From Nibribacter ruber (GTDB lineage: Bacteria > Bacteroidota > Bacteroidia > Cytophagales > Hymenobacteraceae): DNA of 64,000 nt. Of this stretch, positions 9,041 to 18,225 are shown piece after piece. Positions within the stretch are counted from its first letter, which is position 1. Each line of letters opens with the position of its first letter. The notes under the pieces were generated by a model that did not search any database, was not told the origin of the DNA, and saw only the letters and a program-made list of their open reading frames with translations. The DNA is taken from contig NZ_CP047897.1 in assembly GCF_009913235.1 (NCBI RefSeq), positions 186,001-250,000 of the forward strand, in the 5' to 3' direction. The position numbers and the translations under genes are program-made.

Positions 9041-9985
9041 TTATCTGGCGCTGAAACTTTTTTTGAGTCGCTCTGCAATCTTGGCCTCTGCCATTCTGTT
9101 GGCCAGGTGCACCATGTTGCAGATTGCGGTAGGGGTGGAGACGCCGTGGCCAATGATGGCATTGCCGTTCACGCCCAGGATAGGACTGCCGCCCACTGCC
9201 TCATAATTAAAGCGGTCAAAGAACGGATCAGTGATTTTCTTTTCATGGATGATGTCAAAGATAGACTCAGCCATTTTAAGGATGACGTTACCGGTAAAGC
9301 CGTCACAGACAATCACGTCTGCTTTGTCATTGAACAGGTCGCGCCCTTCAATGTTCCCGATAAAGTGGATGTGCTTGTTTTCTTTAAGAAGCTTGTGGGT
9401 GGGCTGGGTAAGCATGGTGCCTTTCCCTTCTTCTTCCCCTAGGTTCATGAGGCCTACACGCGGCTTGTCTATGTTAAAGACGTACTGGGCGTACAGAGAA
9501 CCTATTAAACCGAACTGGTCCAGGATCTCTGGCTTGCAGTCGGCAATGGCGCCTACGTCCAGCATGATGCCGTAGCCGCCAGACAGTTTAGGAATAAAGC
9601 TGGCAAGGGCAGGGCGTAAAATCCCTTCCACTTGCTTTACGCTAAATACAGCGCCTACCAGCATGGCCCCGGTGTTCCCGGCGCTGCAGAAGGCGTCTGC
9701 TTTTTTGGAGGCGAGCATGCCATACCCCACGGCAATGCTCGAATCCGGTTTTTGTGTCAACGCTTTGGTAGGGTGCTCACCCATCTCAATTACTTGAGAG
9801 GCGTGTACTACCTTAATTCTGGAGCCGGTATAACCGTGCTTTTGCAGGAGAGGGTGAATGAGGTCTTCTTGTCCTATAAGGATAATCTGTACCTCGTCTT
9901 TCAGTGTCTCAGCGGCTAAAATGGCGCCTTCTACAACAGCTTCGGGGGCAAAGTCGCCGCCCATCGCATCCAGAGCTATTTTCAT
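9041..9985 (-). CDS. plsX: Phosphate acyltransferase PlsX
   Basis: Converts acyl-ACP to acyl-phosphate, the first step of the PlsX/PlsY route to phosphatidic acid, and acts as a peripheral membrane enzyme. The 314-residue protein opens with [19 protein letters not shown] and carries [12 protein letters not shown] and [13 protein letters not shown], the family signatures. It follows rpmF by about 65 bp and is followed by fabH, an arrangement that couples phospholipid and fatty-acid start-up. Confidence 0.97.
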   Translation of the reverse strand: MKIALDAMGGDFAPEAVVEGAILAAETLKDEVQIILIGQEDLIHPLLQKHGYTGSRIKVVHASQVIEMGEHPTKALTQKPDSSIAVGYGMLASKKADAFCSAGNTGAMLVGAVFSVKQVEGILRPALASFIPKLSGGYGIMLDVGAIADCKPEILDQFGLIGSLYAQYVFNIDKPRVGLMNLGEEEGKGTMLTQPTHKLLKENKHIHFIGNIEGRDLFNDKADVIVCDGFTGNVILKMAESIFDIIHEKKITDPFFDRFNYEAVGGSPILGVNGNAIIGHGVSTPTAICNMVHLANRMAEAKIAERLKKSFSAR

Positions 9986-10049
9986 GTAAAGGGTATTTGC
10001 GTAACTATCCTACAAGTAACTAAAATAAAGCCTGAAAAGACAAGCTTTA

Positions 10050-10244
10050 TTAAGCAACAGAGGCGTAATTTTTAATAGCCACTTTACCGTTGTGGTATAA
10101 GTCACCGTCCACTACATAGGCTCTGTGGTATTGGTGAACCTCGCCGGTAGTTGGGCAGGTAGCAATAGCCTTTTCAGTAAGCTTGTCGTGCGTTCTTCTC
10201 TTATCTCTTCTGGTTTTGGAGATTTTTCGCTTAGGATGTGCCAT
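10050..10244 (-). CDS. rpmF: 50S ribosomal protein L32
   Basis: A 64-residue basic protein starting [19 protein letters not shown], the L32 signature, then [12 protein letters not shown]. Only one Cys is present, so this is not the four-cysteine zinc-ribbon form. It sits between DUF177 and plsX, as in many bacteria, so expression of a ribosomal protein is tied to lipid synthesis genes. The ATG at 10242-10244 is unambiguous. Confidence 0.97.
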   Translation of the reverse strand: MAHPKRKISKTRRDKRRTHDKLTEKAIATCPTTGEVHQYHRAYVVDGDLYHNGKVAIKNYASVA

Positions 10245-10280
10245 CTCAGGTATTTATTACAAATTGGTTTAAAAACTTAT

Positions 10281-10832
10281 TTACTTAATCTTTCGCAAGG
10301 CTTCAAAACGAGGGTCCACTGGGCCGTCTTCGTCATCGTCGTCTTCTTCCTCTTCTGCTGTGCCAGTGGAGTAGATCAAAAGGCCTTCTGCCTCATCTCC
10401 CTCTTCGTCCTCGTCTACCTCCTCCATAAACCGAGGGTGCAGCTTTTTCATGGGTACTGCCAGACCTATGAAATCATAGAGATGCTGGGCAATATTAATG
10501 AATTGAGTCTCTGGTACAATCTGCAGTACGTTCTCGTCCATTTCTAAATCTTCTGGACCAAAGCGCACCAATAAAACTCTTTCTATGTCCAGAGGCATGT
10601 TGAACTCCTCCAGGCTGCGGTCACAGGTAACGCGTACCTCACCGGTAATGTAGAAAGTGAAATGCAGTAAAAGCTCCGACTTCTTGAGCACTACGCGCGC
10701 CTTCAAGCTGCCGCCATGAATCAACTCCTGGCTGAACATCTCAAAGAAACTGTTACCCAATTCAAACTCATACTCATGCGTCTTGTTGCTGAGCTTGGTC
10801 AGATGGATATAGTATTTCTTAATCTCCTTCAC
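10281..10832 (-). CDS. DUF177 (YceD) family protein
   Basis: A member of the DUF177/YceD family, known to accompany rpmF and linked in other organisms to 23S rRNA metabolism. The GTG at 10830-10832 (giving MKEIKKYYIHLTKL, 183 residues) is preferred over a TTG at 10868 because family members start with a similar MK... strand. The C-terminus, PVDPRFEALRKIK, is typical and is preceded by a long Glu/Asp-rich stretch. It ends about 36 bp before rpmF. The precise biochemical role is unknown. Confidence 0.88.
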   Translation of the reverse strand: MKEIKKYYIHLTKLSNKTHEYEFELGNSFFEMFSQELIHGGSLKARVVLKKSELLLHFTFYITGEVRVTCDRSLEEFNMPLDIERVLLVRFGPEDLEMDENVLQIVPETQFINIAQHLYDFIGLAVPMKKLHPRFMEEVDEDEEGDEAEGLLIYSTGTAEEEEDDDDEDGPVDPRFEALRKIK

Positions 10833-10920
10833 AGTGCCGACTTTTTTTGCAAGTCGCAAAATTAGCAAGAATATTGGTATAATAAAATACAGGTGCCTTT
10901 TTTGCGAGCTTTCCTATTTC

Positions 10921-10958
10921 TGTTTTTGCCTTGTTTTGCTGAAAACAGACCAAAAACG
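10921..10958. repeat. Palindromic repeat copy 4
   Basis: Lies between pdxA and DUF177 inside a same-strand run, so it may attenuate or separate the two transcripts. The left arm is altered (TGTTTTTGCCTTG). Confidence 0.75.
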
Positions 10959-10971
10959 CTACTAGTTCATT

Positions 10972-11982
10972 CTATACCAACGGGGTACGGGCTTTTAAGA
11001 TGTCAATGGCCGTGAAGAGCGCTTCTCTCAAGGAGGTTTCGTCTGCCTTGCCTTGGCCTGCTATGTTATAGGCCGTTCCATGGTCTGGCGAGGTGCGCAC
11101 CACCGGCAGACCGGCCGTGAAATTGACGCCTCGCTCAAACGCCAGCGTTTTAAAGGGGATTAGGCCTTGGTCATGGTACAGCGCCAGGGTGGCATCAAAC
11201 TTCTGGTAGCTGCGCGTACCAAAGAAACCGTCTGCCGGAAAAGGCCCGAATACCAGGTTTCCCTTGGCCTTCAACTGTTCAATGACTGGCGAGATAATCT
11301 CTGCCTCCTCAGCGCCAAGCAAGCCATTCTCACCGGCGTGTGGGTTCAGACCCAACACGGCAATCTTAGGTTTCTGAATGCCAAAGTCCTTGCGCAGGGA
11401 GCTGTCCAGAATAGAAAGTTTCCGGATGAGCAATTCTGGCGTGATCCGGCCGGCTATTTCTTTTACGGGTATGTGACCGGTGGCCGTAGCTACTCTTAGT
11501 TTGTCGGCTACCAGGAACATGAGGCTCTCTGGCGCGTCAAAATACTGCGTGAAGAACTCGGTATGCCCCGGAAATTGAAAACCTTCGCCCTGGGTATTGT
11601 CTTTGTCAATGGGCGCAGTCACTACGGCTTCAATATGACCAGCCTTTAAATCCTCGGCGGCTTTGAGTAAAGCTGCTCTGGCCAAGGCGCCGGTTTCTGC
11701 AGAAGGAGTGCCAGGGGTAAAGGTGATTTCTTCTTCCAGGCAGTTGACCACGTTCACCTTGCGGGGCAATGCCTGGTCACTGGCGGGTATGATCTGGAAG
11801 TTGAAATTCTCCAGACCCAGCTGCTTGCGGTAAAAGTTAACCGCGGCCCCCGTGCCGTAAATGATGGGCGTGCAGTGGTGTAATATGCGGTTGTCTGCCA
11901 AGGTCTTTAAAACTACCTCGGGGCCAATGCCGGCTATGTCGCCTATGGTAATGCCAATCTTTGCTTTGTATTTAGGATCCAT
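10972..11982 (-). CDS. pdxA: 4-hydroxythreonine-4-phosphate dehydrogenase
   Basis: NAD-dependent oxidation of 4-phosphohydroxy-L-threonine in DXP-dependent pyridoxal phosphate synthesis. The 336 residues match the family. Signatures: GITIGDIAGIGPEVVLK at the N-terminus, APIDKDN, FPGHTEF (metal-ligand His), GLNPHAGENG, and ALYHDQGLIPFK with the second metal-binding His. The start is 3 bp downstream of the aminopeptidase stop, so the two genes are probably one transcript. Confidence 0.96.
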   Translation of the reverse strand: MDPKYKAKIGITIGDIAGIGPEVVLKTLADNRILHHCTPIIYGTGAAVNFYRKQLGLENFNFQIIPASDQALPRKVNVVNCLEEEITFTPGTPSAETGALARAALLKAAEDLKAGHIEAVVTAPIDKDNTQGEGFQFPGHTEFFTQYFDAPESLMFLVADKLRVATATGHIPVKEIAGRITPELLIRKLSILDSSLRKDFGIQKPKIAVLGLNPHAGENGLLGAEEAEIISPVIEQLKAKGNLVFGPFPADGFFGTRSYQKFDATLALYHDQGLIPFKTLAFERGVNFTAGLPVVRTSPDHGTAYNIAGQGKADETSLREALFTAIDILKARTPLV

Positions 11983-11985
11983 AGA

Positions 11986-13422
11986 TTAGGCTGAGGCCAG
12001 AGAAGATAAGAAGTGGTATAACAAGCGCACACTGGTACCGGTGGCATTTTTGCCGCGGTAGCTGTCTGGGCTTAATAAATAGGCGGTGCCGGCAATGTCC
12101 AGGTGTACCCAAGGGTAGTTGGTGAAAAACTCCAAAAACTTACCCGCCGAGATGGCTCCGGCTTCGGCGCCGCCAATGTTTTTCAGGTCGGCTATGTCAG
12201 ATTTTAAATGGTCCTGGTACTCTTCCCAAAGCGGGAATTCTACTAGACGTTCATGGGCTAAATCTCCAGCTAGTTTCAAATCCGTCTTCACCAGGTCATC
12301 AGCTGTTCCCATCATCACAATGCCTTCGCGGCCAATGGCTCTTGCGGCAGCACCAGTGAGGGTGGCTATGTCTATTACGAGTGAAGGATTGTATTTCTTA
12401 GCGAAGTGTAGGGCATCTGCCAGAATCAGACGGCCTTCGGCGTCTGTGTTCAAGACCTCCACGGTATGGCCGCTGTGCATGGTAATGACATCACCCGGCG
12501 CGAATCCTTTGCCACTGATCAGGTTGTCTGTAGCAGGTATCAAACCGATTACATGTAACGGAACTTTGTTTTTAGCCAGGGCAGTGATAGTACCCGCTAC
12601 GGCCGCCGCACCTGACATGTCTGACTTCATGAAGTCCATGGAGTTAGGCGTAGGCTTCAAGCTCAATCCGCCGGTGTCATACACCACGCCTTTGCCTACC
12701 AGTACCACCGGTTGCTCGTTGGTAGCGTTCTCTGGCTTCCATTCTAAAATAGAAAAGGTAGGAGACTCGTCGCTGGCTTGGCTTACGCTTAGCAAACCGC
12801 CCATTTTCAAGGATTGAATCTGCACTTCGTCCAAAACTTCCACTTGTACGCCGGTACCTTCCAGCATCTCCTGAATCTGCTCGGTGAGCAATGTGGCGGT
12901 CTGTTGGTTGTGCGGGGTGTTAATAAGGTCGCGGGTCTGGTACACAGCGTGCAACAGGTTAGCCGTTTCCTTTATTTGCGTTTCTGTATAGCCTTCACCG
13001 GTCACTGTTACCTTTTTCAAGGCAGGAGGAGTGGCTTTTTCGGTTTTATAGGTCAGGAAGGAATAGTTGCTCAGTACCAAGCCTTCGGCTACAAATAGGG
13101 CAGCGTCAGTGTTGGTGGCGTCCTGTAAAACCACGTGCTCTACTTTATCTGCGGCCAGGCGCTGTTGCAGGGCGTGACCCGCTTTGCGCCAGGCTTCATT
13201 GGTGTCTGTCTGTTTCTTCTTGGCTTCTGTGAAGACCAAATACACCTGGTGCGTATACTTGGTTAGCGTCACCAGATTGCTTTTGAGCTCTAACTGCCGT
13301 AGAATAAACGTGCGTTCCTCCTCAGAGAAGAGATCCTGGGGGAGTTGGTCACGGCCTGAAACCAAAACAGCCATGCTGGTTTGCCCGGCTAATGTTGAAG
13401 AGTATGTCAGTTCTGTGCGCAT
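11986..13422 (-). CDS. Leucyl aminopeptidase (peptidase family M17)
   Basis: Dimetal cytosolic exopeptidase that removes N-terminal residues from peptides. The 478-residue reading starts at the ATG at 13420-13422 (MRTELTYSSTL); an upstream extension would run into ksgA on the other strand. The C-terminal catalytic domain shows VGKGVVYDTGGLSLKP (metal and catalytic Lys), KSDMSGAAAV and the M17 hallmark NTDAEGRL, followed by DIATLTGA. The N-terminal 150 residues form the variable M17 N-domain. Transcribed with pdxA. Confidence 0.95.
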   Translation of the reverse strand: MRTELTYSSTLAGQTSMAVLVSGRDQLPQDLFSEEERTFILRQLELKSNLVTLTKYTHQVYLVFTEAKKKQTDTNEAWRKAGHALQQRLAADKVEHVVLQDATNTDAALFVAEGLVLSNYSFLTYKTEKATPPALKKVTVTGEGYTETQIKETANLLHAVYQTRDLINTPHNQQTATLLTEQIQEMLEGTGVQVEVLDEVQIQSLKMGGLLSVSQASDESPTFSILEWKPENATNEQPVVLVGKGVVYDTGGLSLKPTPNSMDFMKSDMSGAAAVAGTITALAKNKVPLHVIGLIPATDNLISGKGFAPGDVITMHSGHTVEVLNTDAEGRLILADALHFAKKYNPSLVIDIATLTGAAARAIGREGIVMMGTADDLVKTDLKLAGDLAHERLVEFPLWEEYQDHLKSDIADLKNIGGAEAGAISAGKFLEFFTNYPWVHLDIAGTAYLLSPDSYRGKNATGTSVRLLYHFLSSLASA

Positions 13423-13431
13423 AAGATTATG

Positions 13432-13439
13432 TATCTTTG
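13432..13439 (+). promoter_or_regulatory. Candidate -7 box for ksgA
   Basis: TATCTTTG matches TAnnTTTG exactly in the 55-bp divergent gap, about 40 bp before the GTG start. No proper TTTG is seen 20 bp upstream, so this is tentative. Confidence 0.35.
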
Positions 13440-13477
13440 GCTGCAATATAGCCTTAACAAACGGAAACCGAAAACCA

Positions 13478-14260
13478 GTGAAGCTCGTCCAGCCCAAGAA
13501 ACACCTAGGTCAGCATTTTCTAACTGATCTTAAGATAGCGCAAGATATTGTGGAAGCCCTGCGCCTGCCCAATGGTGCCAAGCAGGTGCTGGAGGTAGGC
13601 CCCGGCATGGGCGTGCTCACGCAGTTTCTCCTTCAGCATACAGAGTACCAGACCACCATCGTGGACATTGACCGCGAGTCCATTGCCTGGCTCAATGAGC
13701 ATTTCCCGCAACTGGAAGGCCGCGTTCTTTTAGCCGATTTCCTGAAAACCGACCTAAAAACGCTGTTTGACGGACCTTTCTGCGTGATTGGCAACTTCCC
13801 GTACAACATCTCTACGCAGATTCTTTTCAAGGTCCTGGACCATAGAAACCAGGTGCCCGAGGTGGTGGGTATGTTGCAGAAAGAAGTGGCAGAGCGTATT
13901 GCGGCTCCGCACGGCTCCAAGACCTACGGCATAATGAGCGTGCTCTTGCAGGCCTTCTATGACATTGAGTACCTGTTCACGGTGCATGAGAACGTGTTCA
14001 ATCCGCCACCCAAGGTAAAGTCTGCGGTGATTAGATTAACGCGTAACAACATTGAGACCCTGCCCGTGGATGAGAAGCTGTTTGTGAAGGTGGTGAAGGC
14101 CAGCTTTGCCACCAGACGTAAAACCCTGAGAAACTGCCTGAAGCCCTTCAACCTGCCCGAGGAGATGACCAAAGAACCTTTGTTTGACAAACGCGCCGAG
14201 CAGCTCTCCGTACAGGATTTCATTCAACTGACCCACCAGATACAGCAACATGCAGTCTGA
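13478..14260 (+). CDS. rsmA: 16S rRNA (adenine1518/1519-N6)-dimethyltransferase
   Basis: KsgA/RsmA dimethylates two adjacent adenines in helix 45 of 16S rRNA late in small-subunit assembly. The GTG at 13478-13480 gives 260 residues starting MKLVQPKKHLGQHFLTD, exactly where the family begins; longer readings overlap the divergent aminopeptidase gene. The SAM-binding motif LEVGPGMGVLT and the catalytic NFPYNIS (motif IV) are clear, and the C-terminal helical domain is complete. It overlaps mgtE by 11 bp, which implies coupled translation. Confidence 0.96.
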   Translation: MKLVQPKKHLGQHFLTDLKIAQDIVEALRLPNGAKQVLEVGPGMGVLTQFLLQHTEYQTTIVDIDRESIAWLNEHFPQLEGRVLLADFLKTDLKTLFDGPFCVIGNFPYNISTQILFKVLDHRNQVPEVVGMLQKEVAERIAAPHGSKTYGIMSVLLQAFYDIEYLFTVHENVFNPPPKVKSAVIRLTRNNIETLPVDEKLFVKVVKASFATRRKTLRNCLKPFNLPEEMTKEPLFDKRAEQLSVQDFIQLTHQIQQHAV

Positions 14261-15602
14261 GATTACCCGCGAGTTCATTGACCAGATAGAAGACGCCGTA
14301 GAGCGCCGTGACGGGGAGTTCATCCTCTCCAACATGGAAGACATGTACGCGGCAGACATCACCACGGTCCTTTATGAGCTCAACACGGAGCAGAGCAAAT
14401 ATGTGGTAGACCTGCTTCCTTCAGACGTGGGCGCCGAGATTCTCTCTGACCTGGACTCAGACGTGCGTACCAGCTTCCTCAAGAATTTCACCACTGAGGA
14501 AATTGCCCGTTACATTGGTCAGATGGATTCTGATGATGCCGTGGATTTGCTCAATGAGCAGCCCGTGCAGCGTAAAGAGGAAATCATTGCCCTCTTAGAC
14601 GATCAGGAGCAGGTAGCTGACATCATTGACCTCTTGCATTATGACCAGGACTGCGCCGGCGGTCTCATGGCCAAGGAGTTGATTAAGGTCAACATCAATT
14701 GGCGGGTAGGGCAGTGCATTGAAGAAATACGGCGCCAGGCCGAGGAAGTGGAGAAAGTCTACGCTATTTACGTGGTGGACGACCGCGACAAACTGGTAGG
14801 CAGGTTGGGCATGAAAACGCTCATCCTCACCAGTGACCACACGCCCATCTCCCAGATTTATGACGATGACGTCATTGCCATAGAGTCTTACAAAGACGAG
14901 CAGGAGGTAGCCACCGTCATGCAGAAATATGACCTGGACGCCATTCCGGTGGTCAACATCCAAGGCCGTTTATTGGGCCGCATCACCATTGACGACGTCA
15001 TTGACGTGATTCAGGAGCAGGCCGAGTTGAGCCGCCAGTTGATGACCGGTATCACCGAGAGCATTGAGGAAGACGATAGCGTGTTCAGGTTGTCCAGAGC
15101 ACGGTTGCCCTGGCTCACCGTAGGAATGGTAGGCGGTTTGCTAGGTGCGCGCTTTATTGGGTTGTTTGAAGGCGACATCGCCATCATACCGGCGCTGGCC
15201 ATGTTCACGCCATTAATCACTGCCACCGGCGGCAATGTGGGCATTCAGTCCTCGTCCATCATCATTCAGACGCTGGCCAACAAGACGGTCATGTTTGACA
15301 ACTTCGGCCAACGAATCATAAAGGTATTGTTGGTGGCCATCATTAACGGGTTGGTCATGTCTGGTCTGGTGATGGGGTTCAATTTTCTGTTTAACGTGGA
15401 GCTGACCCTATCTGTGGTGGTTGCAGTGGCTTTGTTCAGCGTGGTGTTGCTGGCCTCGTTCATGGGGACGGTCACGCCCATGATCCTGGATCGGTTCGGG
15501 GTGAACCCAGCGGTGGCCGCCGGACCCTTCATAACCACTGCCAATGACCTGCTGGGGTTGGGCGTCTATTTTCTGGTGGCCCACATGCTCTATAATTTGT
15601 AA
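14250..15602 (+). CDS. mgtE: Magnesium transporter MgtE
   Basis: Mg2+ channel of the inner membrane, gated by intracellular Mg2+. The 450 residues show the full plan: an N-terminal acidic superhelical domain (about 20-130), a CBS pair (about 135-260, with DAIPVVNIQGRLLGRITIDD), a plug helix, then five membrane segments from about residue 285 to the end, including the conserved MFTPLITATGGNVGIQSS region. The ATG at 14250 lies inside the end of ksgA; the pairing is common in Bacteroidota. Its stop is 5 bp before the dehydrogenase gene, so the three form one operon. Confidence 0.95.
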   Translation: MQSEITREFIDQIEDAVERRDGEFILSNMEDMYAADITTVLYELNTEQSKYVVDLLPSDVGAEILSDLDSDVRTSFLKNFTTEEIARYIGQMDSDDAVDLLNEQPVQRKEEIIALLDDQEQVADIIDLLHYDQDCAGGLMAKELIKVNINWRVGQCIEEIRRQAEEVEKVYAIYVVDDRDKLVGRLGMKTLILTSDHTPISQIYDDDVIAIESYKDEQEVATVMQKYDLDAIPVVNIQGRLLGRITIDDVIDVIQEQAELSRQLMTGITESIEEDDSVFRLSRARLPWLTVGMVGGLLGARFIGLFEGDIAIIPALAMFTPLITATGGNVGIQSSSIIIQTLANKTVMFDNFGQRIIKVLLVAIINGLVMSGLVMGFNFLFNVELTLSVVVAVALFSVVLLASFMGTVTPMILDRFGVNPAVAAGPFITTANDLLGLGVYFLVAHMLYNL

Positions 15603-15607
15603 GAACT

Positions 15608-16573
15608 ATGTCTACTCCTGCTGCTGCACCCTTCCGCTGTTTAATTATTGACCAGATGCATGAGAGCCTGTTTCCTATGCTGGACGGAATGTTGGTGGAA
15701 GTGACCTACGTGCCAGATGTGAAGAAGGACGAGGTGCCAGACTTGTTGCCAGACTATGACATGCTCATGGTGCGCAGCAAACTGCGGGTGACTGAAGCCT
15801 TGGTTTCTGCCGCCCCGCGCCTGAAGGTGGTGGCCCGGGCCGGCGCCGGCGTGGACAACATAGACGAGGGCGTCCTGGAACGGCACAACATCACGCTCCT
15901 CAACGCCCCTGAAGGGAACCGCGATGCCGTAGGCGAGCATACCCTGGGACTGTTGCTAAGCCTCTTCCGGAAGATTAATTCTGGAGACGCGCAGATTCGG
16001 AAAGGACTCTGGCTGCGCGAAGAAAACCGAGGGGAGGAGATAGGCGGCAAGACCATAGGCATCATTGGCTACGGCAACATGGGCAAGGCCTTCGCCAAGC
16101 GGTTGGCCGGGTTTGATTGCCAGGTGCTGGCGTATGATCAACAAGCTGTCACCAATCCCCTTTCTTATGTTAAGCTGTGTGTGCTGGAAGAGATTCTGGA
16201 GAAGGTAGATGTGCTGAGTTTGCACATTCCCTACACCAAAGAGAACCACGCCTTTGTAAGCCAGAAATTCATAGACAGTTTCCAGAACGCGTTCTGGCTG
16301 CTGAATACTGCCCGTGGCGAAGTGGTGGACCATGCCGCCTTAGTGCAAGGGCTCAAAAGCGGCAAGGTGTTGGGCGCCGCCCTGGACGTTCTTGAGAATG
16401 AAAAGCTTTCTACGCTCACCTCAGATCAAAAAGACAGGCTGGATGTTTTACTAGAGCACCCCCGTGTAGTGCTTACGCCCCACATTGCCGGCTGGACGCA
16501 TGAGTCTTACCAGCGCATCAATGAAGTATTGGTGGCTAAACTGCAAACCTATCTTTCCCAGCACCGCAGCTAA
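15608..16573 (+). CDS. D-2-hydroxyacid dehydrogenase (phosphoglycerate dehydrogenase-like)
   Basis: NAD(H)-dependent oxidoreductase of the D-isomer-specific 2-hydroxyacid dehydrogenase family, 321 residues. Visible: VVARAGAGVDNID; the nucleotide-binding IGIIGYGNMGKAFAKRL; LNTARGEVVDHAAL with the substrate-binding Arg; and TPHIAGWTHES with the catalytic His. There is no C-terminal ACT domain, so it is not a classical feedback-regulated SerA; 3-phosphoglycerate is only one possible substrate. Last gene of the ksgA-mgtE operon. A palindromic repeat starts 3 bp after its stop. Confidence 0.88.
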   Translation: MSTPAAAPFRCLIIDQMHESLFPMLDGMLVEVTYVPDVKKDEVPDLLPDYDMLMVRSKLRVTEALVSAAPRLKVVARAGAGVDNIDEGVLERHNITLLNAPEGNRDAVGEHTLGLLLSLFRKINSGDAQIRKGLWLREENRGEEIGGKTIGIIGYGNMGKAFAKRLAGFDCQVLAYDQQAVTNPLSYVKLCVLEEILEKVDVLSLHIPYTKENHAFVSQKFIDSFQNAFWLLNTARGEVVDHAALVQGLKSGKVLGAALDVLENEKLSTLTSDQKDRLDVLLEHPRVVLTPHIAGWTHESYQRINEVLVAKLQTYLSQHRS

Positions 16574-16575
16574 TT

Positions 16576-16613
16576 CGTTTTTGGCCTCTTTTCCAGAAAA
16601 TAACCCAAAAACG
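16576..16613. repeat. Palindromic repeat copy 5
   Basis: Begins 3 bp after the dehydrogenase stop. One of two copies in this spacer, 152 bp apart and in the same orientation. Confidence 0.85.
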
Positions 16614-16727
16614 AAGAGCTCTGCACTTATTCTTCTGTTTTAAAAGACCGCGTACCCATAACTATTAGTGGAATCTATAAGGTTGGTCCCAACAGAAAAG
16701 CGTTTAGTGTGCTTTTAATATAAGTTT

Positions 16728-16765
16728 CGTTTTTAGGCTGTTTTCCAGGAAATAGGCCAAAAACG
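16728..16765. repeat. Palindromic repeat copy 6
   Basis: The arms read CGTTTTTAGGCTG and AGGCCAAAAACG, with A/C changes in the left arm. It lies just before the bidirectional terminator at 16789. Confidence 0.85.
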
Positions 16766-16788
16766 GAAAGAATATGGAGTTCTAAATA

Positions 16789-16827
16789 AGAAGCGCCTCT
16801 CTTGCATAAGGGAGGCGCTTCTGTTTT
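16789..16827. terminator. Bidirectional terminator between convergent genes
   Basis: AGAAGCGCCTC paired with GAGGCGCTTCT around a short loop, followed by GTTTTT on the plus strand and preceded by an A-rich tract. Serves the dehydrogenase gene and the plug-protein gene. Confidence 0.85.
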
Positions 16828-18161
16828 TACCGTTGCGGATTGAAGGTGATGGTGGAGTAGCCAATGATCAGGTCTGTCCTGGACCCCGGCGGACGATAAT
16901 ACACTAGCACATCATACACGTTTTCGGTAGCGAAGTGGCTGCCTTCAAAGTATTGGGCATTTGCCTGTCCGTCGGCATCCTTCACTGCGAAGTAATAGTT
17001 ATAGTAGCCTTGTTTTAAGAGGGCAGAGGCCGTGTACTGTTTCTTTTCAGCGTCATAGCTCATTTTAAACGGTTCCTGCATTTGCCAGTCGCTTAGGCCG
17101 CCAAACACGTACACGGGGCCTGGCGCCGGCTCAGGGGCGTGCAAAGAAAAGAGGACCTGCTGGTAATCTGCGTTTAAGGGCGCATTGCCATACTCCCGGC
17201 TCCCAAACAAAAATTTACCATTGGCATCTGGTTGCGTGCTGTAGGCGTCTCTGGCCCTGGACTTACCCGTTTGGGCATACACCCGGTCTGGCGAGGTGGT
17301 GACGTCTCTCCGTTCCACGCCCACTCCGCTGAAGCGCTCACTTCTGGTGTCCAGCGCCCTGAATTCACTTAATCCCAGAAAAGCCTGGTCCACGTCAAAT
17401 AATTGATACTCAAGCCGGCGCTGGGCCTCCTGCACAAACGTAGGACGGCTGAACTGCTTGGCATTGTCCCAGCGGTGGTTCTGGCGCATGACCACCTTCA
17501 CGTCCTGGCTGGGATTGACCAGCGGATATTGGGCGTAGAAGATGTTAAAGTCTAATTGCTGGCGTTGGTACCGGTCGCCGGCGCCGGGAGTTGCCGTTGG
17601 TTTGAGACCTACGTTCACCAGTTCTTCATACACCACAAACCGTCTGCTCAGCAAGAGCCCGCCGCCTTCCTGGGCCACTTCCAGTAGATAATTTCCGCTA
17701 ATCTTCACTGATGGCACTTGAAAACGATAATGCCAGTACGGTACCTTGGTCGCCGCAGAGGCATTCATATCTCTAATAAAAAACTCATTGAAATCTTGTA
17801 GGTACTGCAAAGAAGCCAGCTGCGAGGGTTGCCAATTCACGTCACAATGATGGATCTTTACCACCACCCGGCTACCGTTGGCATTGAGCCGGTCAAACTC
17901 CAGAATAAGCGGCGCGCCTTGGTTCAAAGGCACCACTGCCGGGGCCAGGACGTCTGCCGCATTGTAATTCTGCGTGTACAACTGCACAGATTTCACGTCT
18001 GGCGCATACACAGCGTCTTCATAGCGGAGTGCGGCGGCAGAACTGCCAGAAACGCCAGAGGCTCCAGAGCTGGTAGATTCTACGGGTACGCAGCTGGTTA
18101 AAGAAGTAGTGGCTAGACCTACCAGAAGGGCATATAGCTTACAGGTTTTGGAGAACGTCAT
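16827..18161 (-). CDS. DUF5103 type IX secretion system plug-like lipoprotein
   Basis: A 444-residue protein of the DUF5103 family, whose members include the Plug protein that closes the periplasmic side of the SprA translocon in type IX secretion. It starts at the ATG at 18159-18161, with a lipoprotein signal peptide ending LTSC (Cys near residue 24). DUF5103 features: YAPDVKSVQLYTQ, LEFDRL, VKIHHCDVNWQPSQL, FNEFFIRDM, and a C-terminal beta-rich half ending with YRPPGSRTDLIIGYSTITF. It is terminated jointly with the convergent dehydrogenase gene. Family assignment is good; the plug role is by family analogy. Confidence 0.85.
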   Translation of the reverse strand: MTFSKTCKLYALLVGLATTSLTSCVPVESTSSGASGVSGSSAAALRYEDAVYAPDVKSVQLYTQNYNAADVLAPAVVPLNQGAPLILEFDRLNANGSRVVVKIHHCDVNWQPSQLASLQYLQDFNEFFIRDMNASAATKVPYWHYRFQVPSVKISGNYLLEVAQEGGGLLLSRRFVVYEELVNVGLKPTATPGAGDRYQRQQLDFNIFYAQYPLVNPSQDVKVVMRQNHRWDNAKQFSRPTFVQEAQRRLEYQLFDVDQAFLGLSEFRALDTRSERFSGVGVERRDVTTSPDRVYAQTGKSRARDAYSTQPDANGKFLFGSREYGNAPLNADYQQVLFSLHAPEPAPGPVYVFGGLSDWQMQEPFKMSYDAEKKQYTASALLKQGYYNYYFAVKDADGQANAQYFEGSHFATENVYDVLVYYRPPGSRTDLIIGYSTITFNPQR

Positions 18162-18225
18162 GCAAATCAAGTTGGGAAGGAAATGAAGAAGGGCGCTAAG
18201 TAAATTTATAAGAGCCTTTTAGTTT

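Noticed and set aside
13184-13477. Upstream extension of ksgA to 13184
   Set aside because: It would overlap the divergent aminopeptidase gene and adds residues unlike the family; the GTG at 13478 fits the family start.
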